From Schizophyllum amplum (lineage: Eukaryota; Basidiomycota; Agaricomycetes; Agaricales; Schizophyllaceae), in assembly GCA_007026445.1 (NCBI GenBank), contig VDMD01000055.1:110109-174108 (forward strand): a DNA stretch of 64,000 nucleotides. The letters are read 5' to 3'. Within the stretch, counting starts at the first letter, position 1; each line of letters starts with the position of its first letter. The notes below the pieces were generated by a model, which worked only from the letters and a program-made list of their open reading frames with translations, had not been told where the DNA came from and searched no databases. Shown piece after piece: positions 42,846-54,613 of this stretch. The position numbers and the translations under genes are program-made.

Positions 42846-45833
42846 TCACTGATTGCCCAGCCCGAGCCTCCCTCGTATGTCCGCAAGTTCCCAATTACGC
42901 ACTCCAGCAAGATCACGCGCAGCGATAGGGTGGACATCCCTTATATGGGCCGCAAGGTCAGGCATTAATCTGCACAAGATCAGAAAAAATCACTCACAAA
43001 AAAAACATTACTCACGTGTGCTTTCCAAACCTCTTCGACTTCCCAATCGACGAACACAGACGGCACTTCCAAGTACCGTCATCCTCCAACTTCATCACAA
43101 CCTGCAGGTGTCGGAAAGACAGGCCCTGCTCAGGCTCTTCCTTGCGAGTCGCCGCATCCTGCGTAGACACGGAGGATGTACTTGGAGGCTGCGCTGAGCG
43201 CGTGAACATGGGCTTGGAGGCTGACGCAGGTTTGGAGGTGAACATTGGTTTGCGGGCGGGTGTATATGGGGTCGTAGAACTCGTGGCATACTTCGCCGGA
43301 TGTGTGGCGGACGGCGAGCTCGCTGGCCCTCTGCTGGATTCGGACGCAGACTTCGTTGCTGCAAGTTGCGACGTAGCGTAGCTGGGTTTGGATGGTGAGG
43401 CCGGCTTCGAGGCGGAAGAGACTGAGGTAGTCGCTGCAACCGAAGCAGACGCTGGTCGTAGATCCGCGGGATTATGCGCCCAAGTAGCCGCTATCGTCGT
43501 CCCCGACGTAGGAGAAGGCGGTGGTTTTTTCTTGAAGGGGAAAGCCATCTTCTTCGGAGGCGCGCTGGAAGCAGCCGTTCCTTTGGGCGTCGTCGGCGAC
43601 CCTGCTGCTTTGCTGGTTGCAGGAGCAACCGTGCGGGACAAGTCCAGAGCGGCAGGCTTGGGGGCGCCCTGCGGGGCGTTGCTCGTAGCAGGTTGCTGAG
43701 CAGTCGGAAACACGGGCCCCGCGGCAGAAATGGGCGGAGGTGGCATAAATGTTGCATCATCGACGCTCTTCTGCATTGGGGTCTCGTTTGATAGGCGAGT
43801 TGGCAAGACCGGACTGGACTCGGGCAGCTGTCGTGCAGCATGCGCATCATGTTGGTTTTCCCCCGAGCCGCCAGTTATGTTGGCCCTGCCGTCAACTTGC
43901 ATGGGCGCAGGATCGGAACCGTCGTCCGCAAGTTCGTCTATTTCCATATCCGAGCTCTCTTCCTTGACTGCCGCCTTGTCTGCATTCTCAGCCTCCACCC
44001 CGGCGCCGTCATCCTCTCGCTTCACAGCTACAGTCGGCGAGGAAGGCGGCGCACCACCGCGCGTGGGCAAATACAAAGATTGCGGCAAGGGCGACATGCG
44101 ACGTGGAGGTGATGAGCGCGGCGGGAGTGACGAGCGCGGCGGAGGTGACGAGCGGGATGGAGGCGACGTGCGAGGTGCAGGTGACGTGCGATGTGGAGGG
44201 GAGGTCCGAGGCAGAGGAGAGGTCTGAGGAGCAGGCGATGTTCGCGGCGGCGAAGATGGCGGCGGTGCCGAGTATAATGCAGCCGTTGCAGTTGTCGACG
44301 TTGCTGCATCGGGAGGAGGTGGAACATGAGATGAGCTTGCTACCATAGGCGAGCTTGAGAAGATGTTCCAAACGGGTGGTGGCTGCCTCATGGGTATGGG
44401 TGTTCTTGCGGATTGGTTCGACGGGATGGCTGTAGGCTGATTCGATGGAATGACTGTAGGCTGACTCGATGACATTGGTGTACCTTCGCTCGATCGCAGG
44501 CCTGCTTGCACTTGCATCTGAGCGTTGTGCGCAGGCGGTCTCCCAACGAAGGCAGACACCGACTGTGAAGGCGTCCCTCCGGTAGGTGGCGGCGTCCGAG
44601 ACCGTGGATGTGAATGACTGGATAAGAGTTGCAAAAACTCCGGTCGGCTGGCGCCGGGAGGGGGCATCGAATGCTGCGGCGCGGGCACCGACTGCTTTGG
44701 CTCGGGCATCGAAGTCTGCTGCGCCGGCGTCGACGCCTGTTGCGCCTGCATGGAAGCATGTTGCGCCGGCCCAGTAGACGCAAGCAGAGGAGCAGATAAA
44801 GTACGGGCTTGAGGTTGGCCGCCCGCATTGTGCATTATCCAGGATGTTGGATGAGGGATGTTGATATGAGAGGTCTCATGAACGGTCCCTCTTGTGTGGT
44901 CTGCGCTGTGGTAACGTCGCTCGGGTTTGGACTGAGAAACGGGACTTGCAGGTTGATTGGATGGTTGTGAGGGAGTACCGCCAGCTGCCGCAGGGTTTGC
45001 ATCTCGTTGCGCATTGCCGGGCGCTGTTTGCGGTCTTGAAGGGCCAGCATCGTCGACATCCATAGCTTGAGTGTGAGGGGATGAAGGAGGTGTAGTGAGA
45101 TCGATGAGAATCGGTGTGGCAGGCATCGTGGGGAACGTGGTGATGCTGCCGCCGTTAGAATGGGTGTGCGAATGCTTGCGCTGTCGCGTCGAAGTGTCCT
45201 GTGCAGGCGCTTCCAGCACATATGTTTAGTTGGTGGATGTGAGTGAAGATGACCTTGTGACTCACTTTTGGCTCCTTGTTCAGACGCTGCACCCCCTGGC
45301 CCCGCCTTCGCTGCCCGCGAGATCGCCATGAGCTGGTGCGAGTAGTGCTTCCATTGTTTCGCGCGGCGGAGGAGGACCATCTCCGCTTCCCGCAGACGTC
45401 GCTCCCATATAGTAAGGCGCTTCTCTCGATCCCTCAACGCCTGCTCCGAGACGCGCAGGTTGTGTGACTGTTGCACCAAGGTTGCCTCGCACTCGATCAG
45501 GTACTGCTCGCGGTCATCGAGCTCCCGTCCCCTCTGGTGAGCGGCTTCCAGTGGACCCATTATGCCAGCGGCTACGTGGTCGGCCTCTCGATTGTGTAGC
45601 GCATTGTCGCGGATGTGGAAAAGGTCCTCCTGGACGCGTACACGCTCCAACACGCGGTTCAAGAGCGCGAGCACAGATTCGGGGGAGGGATTGGTTGCAA
45701 AGGCTGCGGGGGGAACTGGCGCTAGACGTGCTTGCATCATATTTTCCTGTGGTGACATCGTCTGCAGTGCAGGTTGGGGTTGCTGGGGGAAGGGGCCAGG
45801 ACTGCGGCACTTGACGAGGCGGTTGGCGCCCAT
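42846..45833 (-). CDS. Large disordered protein with N-terminal coiled coil and C-terminal C2H2-like finger
   Basis: About 961 aa in three exons: 45833..45266, 45209..43016 and 42969..42846 (phases consistent, no frame problem). Residues about 45-165 are charged and helical (LLNRVLERVRVQEDLFHIRD, RVSEQALRDREKRLTIWERR), a likely coiled coil. The middle 700 residues are Pro/Ser/Thr/Ala-rich and disordered, with runs such as PAQQTSMPEPKQS and a tandem series PPRTSPAPQTSPLPRTSPPH, and an acidic patch VKEESSDMEIDELADDG. The C-terminus has WKCRLCSSIGKSKRFGKHT, then after an intron AAHIRDVHP, giving C-x2-C...H-x4-H. This suggests a nuclear or chromatin-associated regulator, inferred only from layout. 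I do not recognise the family. Confidence 0.65.
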
Positions 45834-46833
45834 AGTCGAAGTGTAGGTTCAGAGCTGGCTGGGAGTCGTCAGACCGAGAGTCAAAGGCAGTATCGGATTT
45901 ACAACGCACTCCCGTCCCTCTTCCATCCGATGAGATATGATCCATCTTCCGACGTCTTTTACAGTGATGTCTTGGCTTATGGCTGTAATTGCGGTCCTCG
46001 TCGAAGCGTTGAAAGGCCGTAGTATAATCTCATTAGGTTGTCGTTTTTCGGAACATCCGTTTGATAGATGGAGAAGGATATGACCAGCAACGACAAGGAT
46101 GATAAAGGGGAGACGAAAGAGTAGATACCAAAAAGGGCATGGTGACACCCGCGTGCGTTCACTGCGTTGTTTCTCGATTTGGAGGGCATTGTCCTACCCG
46201 CTATGTCTGATCAGAGCACATATCTACCTACCTGAAAATAGGTATCACATCATGCACCCAATTCTAAACACTCAGTTTGTGCATGGCTGTACGCCAGCAT
46301 ATCGCTCTCACGGTCCCACCCACGAACCCGACAGAGTCTCTGCTCAAGCCACAGACAAATGCGCTTGTGACTGGTAAAGTAGATAGGACCAATGTGCAGA
46401 GGCAATGTGCTTAGGAGGTCTTGAACATAGACCTGTGTACAGTGCTCATATCTCTTGAGTCCGAATCGCCTGGCCTGTTTACCGTCTACGTCAGCTTTAT
46501 TCGCTACGAACGCAGGAACCGTCAAGCGACAGATGCTACTTAGCATAGACAAGCCATCGCAGCCCTAGATCTATAGCAAGAGAAGCTAGCTGAAGGTTAT
46601 AAACTCGACCATCCGTTGCGAAGGACATGCGATCGGCGAGGAAAACATTTGATGGCCATAAACATGCGCACGTGGCATGGTCCAAAAGTTCTTTATGACC
46701 AAAACCCATCAAACCATCACTATCACCCCGGGGATGCTTTATAATGAGCGCCGCGTGCTTTGATTTCTCCCCACCACCAGCTCCCACCAGCTCCTCCAAG
46801 CAAGAAGTTACCAGCCGCCGGTCCCGCTCCGCC
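45834..46833. other. Divergent intergenic region, 1 kb
   Basis: Contains the promoters of the disordered-protein gene (minus) and the C2H2 gene (plus). CT/CA-rich leader at 46770-46833. No gene seen. Confidence 0.5.
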
Positions 46834-47858
46834 ATGGCCGCTGTCCGCCTCGTCACCATCGAGGTGCGTGATTGACCCTGTCCTTTGGGACCGCCCTCGT
46901 GACTCATAGCGCAGTCCCTCGCCACATCCGCGTCTCCAACCAGGCAAATAACTCCGCCGCTCCCTGTGCAGGAGCCTGCCGCAGAACTCGACGTAATCTA
47001 CGACAAGGACGATGTCGAACGGTACGCGCCCATCCCGCTGTCGTCGTCTTTGTACTGCCTTCTCACGCTGTCTTCACAGCCCATACATCTGCCCGTACTG
47101 CCCCCTGAGATGCCCGCAGAAGAACACTGTGAAGATACACATCCGTGCCAGACAGTATGTGCCGCGTCCATCCAGCGCATCGCCCCAGGGCTGACATCAA
47201 TGCAGCACGAAGGAGCGTAAGCATCAGTGCCCGAGTTGCGCTTACAATACTGCCGACCCGTCGTGCTTGAATAAGCATAGGAAGCGCAAACATGGCTGGG
47301 TCCCGAAGTCGAAACGTGGCGGTGGCGGTGTGAGCAGGAGAGCTTCCCCGATGCCTGCCCCGCCTCCGCCACAAACGCAGATGCAGTCTCTACCACCACA
47401 GATGCGCGCCTCAACGTCTCGACTGCCCCCCGTCAACATCGCAGGTGCCCTCTTCGATACCATACACTCCCTCTCGGATACCCCAGAGCCCTATGCGACG
47501 AAACAGAGGCCGTACTATGCCAGCATCACAGGTGCCTCATCCGACACTTCACATGCCCCATCCCGCACTGCACAAGCCTTCGCCGACACCGCGACCGCCT
47601 TCCCCGTCGCCTTCCCCAAGAAGTACTTCGGGCTCTGCAACGGATCATGAGCAGAGCCTGTACTACAGGCCACGTTTGTCCGGTTCGCGTATGCATGCGC
47701 AGAACCTGCAGAGACCACGCCTCACGATCATCGAAGCCACATCGGTGCCGCTCCTTGCGCCCGCTGTCTGGACAGACTCAGAAGATTCGGACGCTGAGTC
47801 GGACTCAGTCCCGCCCATTGCATTTCTGCCTTCCTTTCGTATGGACACTTCGAGGTAG
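46834..47858 (+). CDS. Two-finger C2H2 zinc-finger protein (probable frameshift in C6 run)
   Basis: Putative DNA-binding regulator. Exons 46834..46863, 46972..47021, 47080..47154 and 47206..47858. It starts MAAVRLVTIEEPAAELDVIY; the first finger is YICPYCPLRCPQKNTVKIHI followed by RARHTK, the second HQCPSCAYNTADPSCLNKHR then KRKHGW. A basic KSKRGGGG stretch and a long disordered tail follow. As written the frame stops at 47650. If one C is removed from the six-C run at 47426-47431, the frame continues through VPSSIPYTPSRIPQSP and RSTSGSATDHEQSLYYRP to an acidic end VWTDSEDSDAESDS...FRMDTSR at 47858, which looks more natural. Both endings are possible. No other domain seen. Confidence 0.65.
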
Positions 47859-48373
47859 ATGCAGGTACTGACTGCCCTTGTCCTACATGTTTAAAGACCC
47901 TGCGTAACTTCTGCACATTGTTAATATTTTCCGAATTGATCGCTCACGCACGCTCTTCTATATAATGTAACCTATGATCACCGCATGTGTATATAGCTGT
48001 ATACACAGTCTACAACAGGTCTACAACCACCAACTATTCATATACCTTAAAGATCCCATAAGCTGTATATCCTACCTTTGTGTATGCGCCCATAACCGCA
48101 AACAGAGACAAGCAAAATATTTTGGGTGAGATGTTGACTTGTAGGCCCGGGTCCTTGGGCGCTTGGGAGTTGCTGATGCGCTAAAGCTCGAAGGCGCATG
48201 TATACTCGTTCGCTATGCGGAATACCGGTGAATGCAATCGATGTAATAAGCAACATTATCCAGATTGTACTTACGCTCTGAGAATACAGTAGATAGATAT
48301 ATAGATAGCAAGTACACCATAGATCGTCCCGTGAACATGCCTTTTACCGCCCAATTCTCCTCGAGCTCGACTC
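47859..48373. other. Convergent intergenic region
   Basis: About 515 bp, AT-rich relative to genes (repeated tatatag/tataga motifs at 47960-48010 and 48290-48320). Probably 3' UTRs of the two convergent genes. No gene seen. Confidence 0.55.
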
Positions 48374-50445
48374 TCAAGCTTCGAGATTGCACAAGAAAGG
48401 GCGCATCGCGCACCACTCGGGCTGCAGCGCCTTCGCGCCGACGCCCTTTTCCAAGAGCCGGTAGCGCAGCTCGTGCAGGCGCGGCAGCGCGGTGTTGACG
48501 TCGAGGACGCTGCCATCGGGTTGCGTAGCCGTCCAGAAGGTCTCCGCCGAGCTCGCCGGCGCGCGGCCACACGGTGGAGTCGAGGCTCTCCGGTCCGACC
48601 TGCTCGGTCCACAATAACTGCTGACCTGGGGTGTCCTTGTCAGTACTCAACGTTGACTGACAAAAGGGGGAGCCACGGACCGCCCATCACGAGGCTCGCC
48701 TGGTCGCTGGTGAGGTTGGCCAGCGGGGTCGAAGGTGTACGCGTACTGCCACGACTTGAAAGGGTCGCACCAGCTGCTTCTGAAGTGCTGTTAGAAGAGC
48801 GCGCGCGACGCGCAGGGAAGAGTGAGCGCACCCGTACGGGTAGTTGCCGACCCATGCGCCGGCACCACAGTCGAGGTAGAAGTAGGTCCGATGGCCGTGC
48901 ACGATCTTGAAATTCTGCTCCGCGACCTTGGCCGCGTTTCGGACGAAACCCACACGATGACAATCGTGTCGTTGGAAAGGGTGACGTTCTGGTCAAGGAC
49001 CATCTCTGCGCGACACCATAAGTCATTGGCAGGCGTCCTGCTGCCACACAGCGCCCACTTACCTTCCCAAACCCACCGGGGTCTTGCCAATCTCCACAAG
49101 CGAGCCATGCACCTGCCCGATGAACGTATCGAGCGCGCTGTCGAACGTCGCTCCAGTCGCGTTGAGCTCCTGCTGAAACTGCTCATCCTCATCGTAGCAC
49201 GCCAGTGTTGACCTCGTCGCCGCCCGTGCTGAAGTACGGCGACGACAACGTGCCCGCGACGCTCGACACGAGTGCGGAAGCGAAGTCGGCGACCTCGCTG
49301 GAGGTGAAGCGCAGCTGGCCGGCAGGCGGCTCGGCGGCGTACGTGCCCCAAGGCGCGCTCTGGCTGCACGCGACGTACTCCGGGTGCGCTAGGCCGACGA
49401 TGTCCGTGTGACCAGGCATGTCGATTTCCTGGTAGACGTGAGCCTGCAAATCTCGCGCGCTGTGCTCAAGCTATCGTACCATCAAGACGTCAATGCCGAG
49501 CTAGGGGTGACAGTCATGAGCAAAGGCATGATGCCGTCGACGCTAGAGTGCTCACCTGCGCCGCATACGAGACGATATCCTGCACGTTGTCGGGTGTGTA
49601 TACCTTGTCTGACGAGTACGCGCCCGTCTGCGCCAGTTCCGGGAAGTCATCCACGATGAGCGGGAAGCTCTGGCTGTCCACGATATGCCAGTGGAACATG
49701 CTCATCTTCACGAACGACATAGCCGTAAGTGTCCGCTTGATGTCGTTGACCGAGAAGCTACGACCGATAAGCCACGCTATTTCCAGCTGCACGCACAAGG
49801 ACCACCTACTAGTTCCGCGCCGTGTCCAACATAAACCCACGGTACGGCTGTGAACACGAGTCCCATTTAGCCTACCAGGGGCGCACACACACACCGGAAA
49901 TAACCACTCACGTAGGCCGGTGCGTCGTTCTCGATGGTCACAGGCGCGATATTCGTATACGTCACGTTGCCCAGCGTGTACCACAGCTGCTCGAACGACG
50001 TCAGCCCGCGCAAGAGCCCGAGCGTGCTGTTTGCCGAGATGACCGCCTCCGAGCCGTCATCCGGCACATACAGGCTGTAGCTCTCGGAGCGGTTGCCCAG
50101 CGCCTGCACGGCCTCCTCAGCAATGGGCCGCACGATGGCGTCCGCGCTGAGCTGGAGGGCCACGGAGGAGAGCATGGGCGCCCCGCCGATAGCGTCCTGG
50201 TCGAGGGAGCCGCGGCCGACGGTCAGCCGCTCGATGAGCGCAGTGCGGATGGCGTCCTGAGTGCGGTCTACAGCCGCGTAGAGGTCGTCCGGCGCGCTGT
50301 CCACATCGACCGCGAAACTGAAGTCGGGCGCGAGCTGCAGGAACGAGGTGCCGTTGGAAAAGGAGCGCGGCAGTGGCCAGATGCTGCCGAAGACGGAGGG
50401 GGTAAGGAGTGAAAGCGCAAGGAGCGCCGCGGTGGGGCGGTGCAT
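48374..50445 (-). CDS. GH20 beta-N-acetylhexosaminidase, secreted; five apparent frameshifts
   Basis: Removes terminal GlcNAc/GalNAc from chitin oligomers or glycans. About 560 aa when read through; exons 50445..49912, 49847..49810, 49757..49556, 49500..49480, 49428..49063, 49005..48832, 48779..48681, 48625..48374. Signal peptide MHRPTAALLALSLLTPSVFG, then IWPLPRSFSNGT, GFMLDTARNYFSV, MFHWHIVDSQSFPL, VLMEIDMPGHTDIVGLAHPE, the catalytic Asp-Glu pair in YFSTGGDEVN, and near the end LLWTEQVGPESLDSTVWPRA and LRYRLLEKGVGAKALQPEWC. Intron phases fit only with single-base corrections near 49200 (extra G), 49072 (extra G), 48937 (missing A), 48725 (extra C) and 48557 (extra G). No stop arises from substitution. 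Either heavy local assembly error or an early pseudogene. Confidence 0.78.
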
Positions 50446-50520
50446 GTTGCGATATAGGTGTAAAATGAGGGGAAGAGGGGGAGGGAAAGGAAGGGCGGAG
50501 AGGGTTTTGTGCGCGCCTAC

Positions 50521-50527
50521 TTATATA
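50521..50527 (-). promoter_or_regulatory. TATA box candidate for GH20 gene
   Basis: TATATAA on the minus strand, 76 bp upstream of the start codon, a typical spacing for a regulated secreted-enzyme gene. Confidence 0.5.
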
Positions 50528-51628
50528 CGGCGATACAATGTGACCCTGCAATCATTGGATCGGCTGCCGACTCTGTGCGGCGATGATGGCTCGCGACGAT
50601 CTTGAAACGGACCTTGACCGGCATGCAACGCTGTTGAAGATCAGCAAGAAATGCCGCCGCAGACCTGTAAGCAACGCTGCTAGTCCCAATACAGATGAAT
50701 TAACGAAAGCTGGAGGTCTCAGTTCCAACTCTCTCATCCTTCTCCTGTAGCGTTGAGTTGGGCAGGAGACGTCCCCTGGATGCATTCGAGCTTGCTAACC
50801 AGGTTGAAACCGAGGCTGCAGCACAGTTGAAATCATCGATGCGAATGCCGAGGAGAACAAAAGAATCGCCAGTCAGCTCGCAGTTACGTTCATCAGCAAC
50901 AGTCGCGAAGTGGACGTCCGACTCCAAGTCTCCGTCATAGCGTAGCACGTGGCGCCGTACTTATAGTCACGCGTGACGTTCGTGTTTCCGGCTCTGAATC
51001 TCGTCACGGTCTTGAGCGGGCTTCCCTAGGACAGCCCAAGGGCAGCCTAGGGTTACCCGGAAGCGTGCAAATACTGATCATAGCCAGATAGCTAACTGAG
51101 CTTACGTCCCTCGAAAGAGACCATAAAACCGTCTCTCAACCGTGACAACTGCTGCAGACGAGGGCAGCAATCTCGAAGGAGAGTTTCGTTGAAAGATCCT
51201 GTCGACAGTCGATCCCGTCCATGCATGATCCGCGAAACGCCAATCACTGATACTTTCGTGCATGATTCAGATCCACGCACCCAAGTCCAGGTCATGGTCC
51301 ATTTGCGCAGTCGACCGCAACCTCTGAATCAACGGAAGGCAACGAGCAACGGAAAACGACGGACCCCTTCCACGCGCCACTACAGTCAGCCCAGGAAAGA
51401 ATCATCGCGCGACCGGGCCTCGCGTCCACGTTATGAACAAAATCGCGCGAGGCTGAGCCAACAAGCACCGCACGCGCCAACAAGCACCGCACGAAAGAAA
51501 AGAACGCTAAAATTTTCACTGCCACATTCTGCATTCCAGCGCTCGACGGAGCAAAAATACATCTAATGCGCGGTATATAGGATGAGTACGACCTGGGAAA
51601 AGGAAGGATGAGCACTGGTTTCGATAGC

Positions 51629-51676
51629 CACGCCGAACCAACAGACACGCCGAACCAACAGACACGCCGAACCAGG
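51629..51676. repeat. 17-bp tandem repeat, 2.8 units
   Basis: Unit cacgccgaaccaacaga, perfect in the first two copies and truncated in the third. Intergenic. Confidence 0.8.
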
Positions 51677-51853
51677 TAGACCAGGAGACAGACGGGCAGC
51701 CGCGCAGCACTGCGTCCCAGCTGCTGCATCGCAGCTGCTACAGCACTGAGCCTCAGCTGTAATAATACTGTATTACAGCGTCTACAGCACTGCGCTCCAC
51801 CACCCCCAGGACGCTCCATAATATCGTTCACAAATCCGGCCACTCACCAGCAA

Positions 51854-53102
51854 CTAGAGTGCACTGGCACCCGTGATGATGTCGACGAGCTCGTTCGTGA
51901 TGGCGGCCTGGCGACCACGGTTGTACTGCATCTGGAGCGAGCCGATCATGTCCGTCGCGTTCTTGGACGCGTTGTCCATGGCGTTGCGGCTATGGGGTGG
52001 GGGTGAGATCAGTCGGATGTTTTATTCAAAATGCGTTCGAATGGTCGGAGAAGGCGGATCGAATGGTTGGAGAGAGAGGGGAAAGTGGATCGGAGATGAG
52101 TGTGTGTGGGGAAAATAGGGATGGGAAGAGAAAAGAAGTTGGAGGGAGATGATGAAGAAAGTGGACGAGACTTACCGAGCAGAAATTTCGCAAGCGTGAG
52201 CCTCGGTGAGTGCGGAGAAGATGGCGTTGGCGAGGGAGAACTCGGCGAGGTCCTTGGTCACATCGTCCTCCATCTCGTATGCCTTGAAGCCATCTGCGAC
52301 ATGCCATTTAACGTCGAACACGCTCTCTATTCTAGCCCCACTCACCCGACTCCTTGAGCGCCTTCTCGCCCTTGACCTCAACCGCCGCAGACTCGTACGA
52401 GATGGCGGAGACAAACTTGTTGTAGACGATGATGGCCGAGTCGAAGGGGACGCCGGACTTGATGATCAGGTCGGTGACCGCGGACGCATCCGAGAACGTG
52501 GGCACGTCCTTGCCGATCTGGTTGAACGTCATGCGGAGGTTGCCACCCGTGGCGCGCGAGAGCTGCGCCTTCGACTTGTCGCCGACGATGAAGATGGGGG
52601 TGTCCGGCGAGACGTCGGTCTTGATGGGTGCGTCGGGCGCGCCGGCGAGCAGCCGGCGCGTGGCCTTCGTGACGGAGGAGTGGATACCGCCGCAAAGACC
52701 CTTGTCGGAGGAGATGACAATGATGATCTTGTTCTCCGAGGGCTGGTCTGACTTGGCGTGGTCGAACACCTCTGGGATGAAAGTGAGTACTGGAAGGTGT
52801 GACGCGCGGGAAGCACGTACCGACGTTAGCGACACCGTACTCCTTGCCGGAGTTCATGGCGCGCTGCGCCTTCGCCAGCTTGGTCGAGGCAATCATTTTC
52901 ATCGACTGTTTGGTTCTGTTCAGCGCCGTCCGCTGGTGTTCCGTCCACCACGCACCTTTGTGATTTTCTCGATGTTGCGGACGGACTTCAAGCGCAGCTC
53001 GATTTCACGGAGGGTGGCCATGTTGCGGGCGCCAGCGGGGGCCCTGCCGAGGGCGGCGGGGGCCGCGACGGTTGCTCTGGCCAGCGACGAGCGTGCGAGC
53101 AT
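51854..53102 (-). CDS. ATP3: Mitochondrial ATP synthase F1 gamma subunit
   Basis: Central stalk subunit of F1-ATPase, about 303 aa. Exons 53102..52956, 52905..52821, 52771..52346, 52293..52176 and 51989..51854 (912 bp, phases consistent). The N-terminus [20 protein letters not shown], rich in Ala/Arg and free of acidic residues, is a mitochondrial targeting sequence. Family motifs: [56 protein letters not shown], and the C-terminal [40 protein letters not shown]. Intron 4 is long (186 bp). It is head-to-head with the eIF2-beta gene, 182 bp apart. Confidence 0.96.
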
Positions 53103-53284
53103 TATTGTGGCAGGAAATAGAGACGGTTTTCGCGTGTCCGCTCGGGTGAGCTCGGCGACGCCGTCAACGGCGCAAGCTTTCCCACGCTTGCCGTGGGAGC
53201 ATAACCCCTAATCGAGACGCGCGCTCGGAGTCATCAGCACTTTCGGTTCTTGTCATCGTCATCCATCGCCTGCCCGCTGCCAAC
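53103..53284. promoter_or_regulatory. Compact bidirectional promoter region (ATP3 / eIF2-beta)
   Basis: Only 182 bp separate the two divergent ATG codons, so promoters and leaders of both housekeeping genes must lie here or overlap the genes. No TATA box is visible; a gcgctcggagtcatc stretch sits centrally. Confidence 0.6.
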
Positions 53285-54613
53285 ATGAGTGAAGAGCCGT
53301 TGTTCGACCCGTCGCTGAAGAAGAAGAAGAAGAAGGCCGTCGCGTTTACGGAGGACCCGCTCGGCGCAGATGCGGACCCCACCACGCCCGCGCCCGACAT
53401 GATCGAGAGCACCACCGCGGCCGGCGATGCAGTCGATATGGGCCCCACCACCGCCCACGAGCAGATGCAGATGCAGATGAACGGGGATGGCGAGAAGAAG
53501 ACCGAGGACGACGAGTTCAAGGCCATGTTCGGTGATCTCAAGAAGAAGAAGAAAAAGAAGGAGATCCCGATGGACTTCGTGCGTATGCGCCATACTACTG
53601 CGTACTTGATGCTGACTCTCGCGCGCAGGGCGACGATGCTGGCACCTCCACCCCGGCCGCGGCACCTGCCGCGACGGAGGACCTGGACTTCTCGGACATC
53701 AAGAAGAAGAAAAAGTCCTCGAAGAAGAAGGCCAACCTCGAGGAGTTCGAGCGCCAGCTCGATGAGTCGAAGAGCAAGGCTAAGGAAGATGGCGACGAGG
53801 ATGACGAAGTGCCGGACGGCGAACGCACCCTCGAGCACCTCGAGGACGCCGATCTCGGCGACGATCCCTTCGCGCAGGCCGGCGGCGGCGCCGCTCCCGG
53901 CGTCGAGGCCGGTGCGGGCGACGAGCCCTGGCTTAAGAGCGATCGCGACTACACATATCCTGAGGTGCGTTCCGTCTGATCATCATTTGTTCTCTGCTAA
54001 CATCCCCTCAGCTCCTCTCCCGCTTCTACTCCCTCCTGCACGCCGCCAACCCCGCCCTCCTCTCCTCCTCATCTGCCAAGCGCTACACGATCGCCCCACC
54101 CTCGATCCACAGAGAAGGCAACAAGAAGTCCATCTTTGCCAACGTCACCGACATCTGCAAGCGTATGCACAGACAGGTGTGTTTCCCGTTCTGCTTCTCT
54201 CCCTTCCTTTCCCCTCCACCAAACCACCCGCGCCCAAGCCCATTCCCACTCCCTCTCCCACTCGCTTGCCCTATCTCCCACACTCTTACCCTTCCTAACC
54301 CCCACCCACCCAGCCCGAACACGTCATCCAATTCCTCTTCGCCGAAATGGGCACCACTGGCTCCGTCGACGGCGCCGGCCGCCTCGTTATCAAAGGCCGC
54401 TTCCAGCAGAAGCAGATCGAGAACGTCCTCCGGCGCTACATCGTCGAATACGTCACGTGCAAGACGTGCAAGTCGCCGGACACGCTGTTGACGAAGGAGA
54501 ACCGGATCTTCTTCATGTCGTGCGAGAGCTGCGGGTCCAGGCGGTCGGTGAACCCGATCAAGAGCGGTTTCCAGGCGCAGGTGGGGAGGAGGAGCAAGAA
54601 CAAGACGGGTTGA
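53285..54613 (+). CDS. Translation initiation factor eIF2 beta subunit
   Basis: Subunit of the GTP-eIF2-Met-tRNAi ternary complex, about 364 aa. Exons 53285..53578, 53629..53964, 54012..54176 and 54314..54613 (1,095 bp, phases consistent). The N-terminal half carries three polylysine K-boxes ([40 protein letters not shown]) that bind eIF5 and eIF2B-epsilon. The conserved C-terminal domain runs [80 protein letters not shown] and a C4 zinc ribbon with CKTC and CESC. Sequence is fully in frame. Shares a short divergent promoter region with ATP3. Confidence 0.96.

Larger units (their letters stand above)
50446..51853. other. Intergenic region, 1.4 kb, with short tandem repeats
   Basis: Holds the GH20 promoter (TATATAA on the minus strand at 50521-50527, 76 bp upstream of the ATG) and the 3' flank of ATP synthase gamma. 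Further in are a caacaagcaccgcacg direct repeat (51457-51493), a 17-bp tandem array (51629-51676), and a cagctgctgc/ctacagcactg-rich stretch (51715-51800). No gene recognised. Confidence 0.55.
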
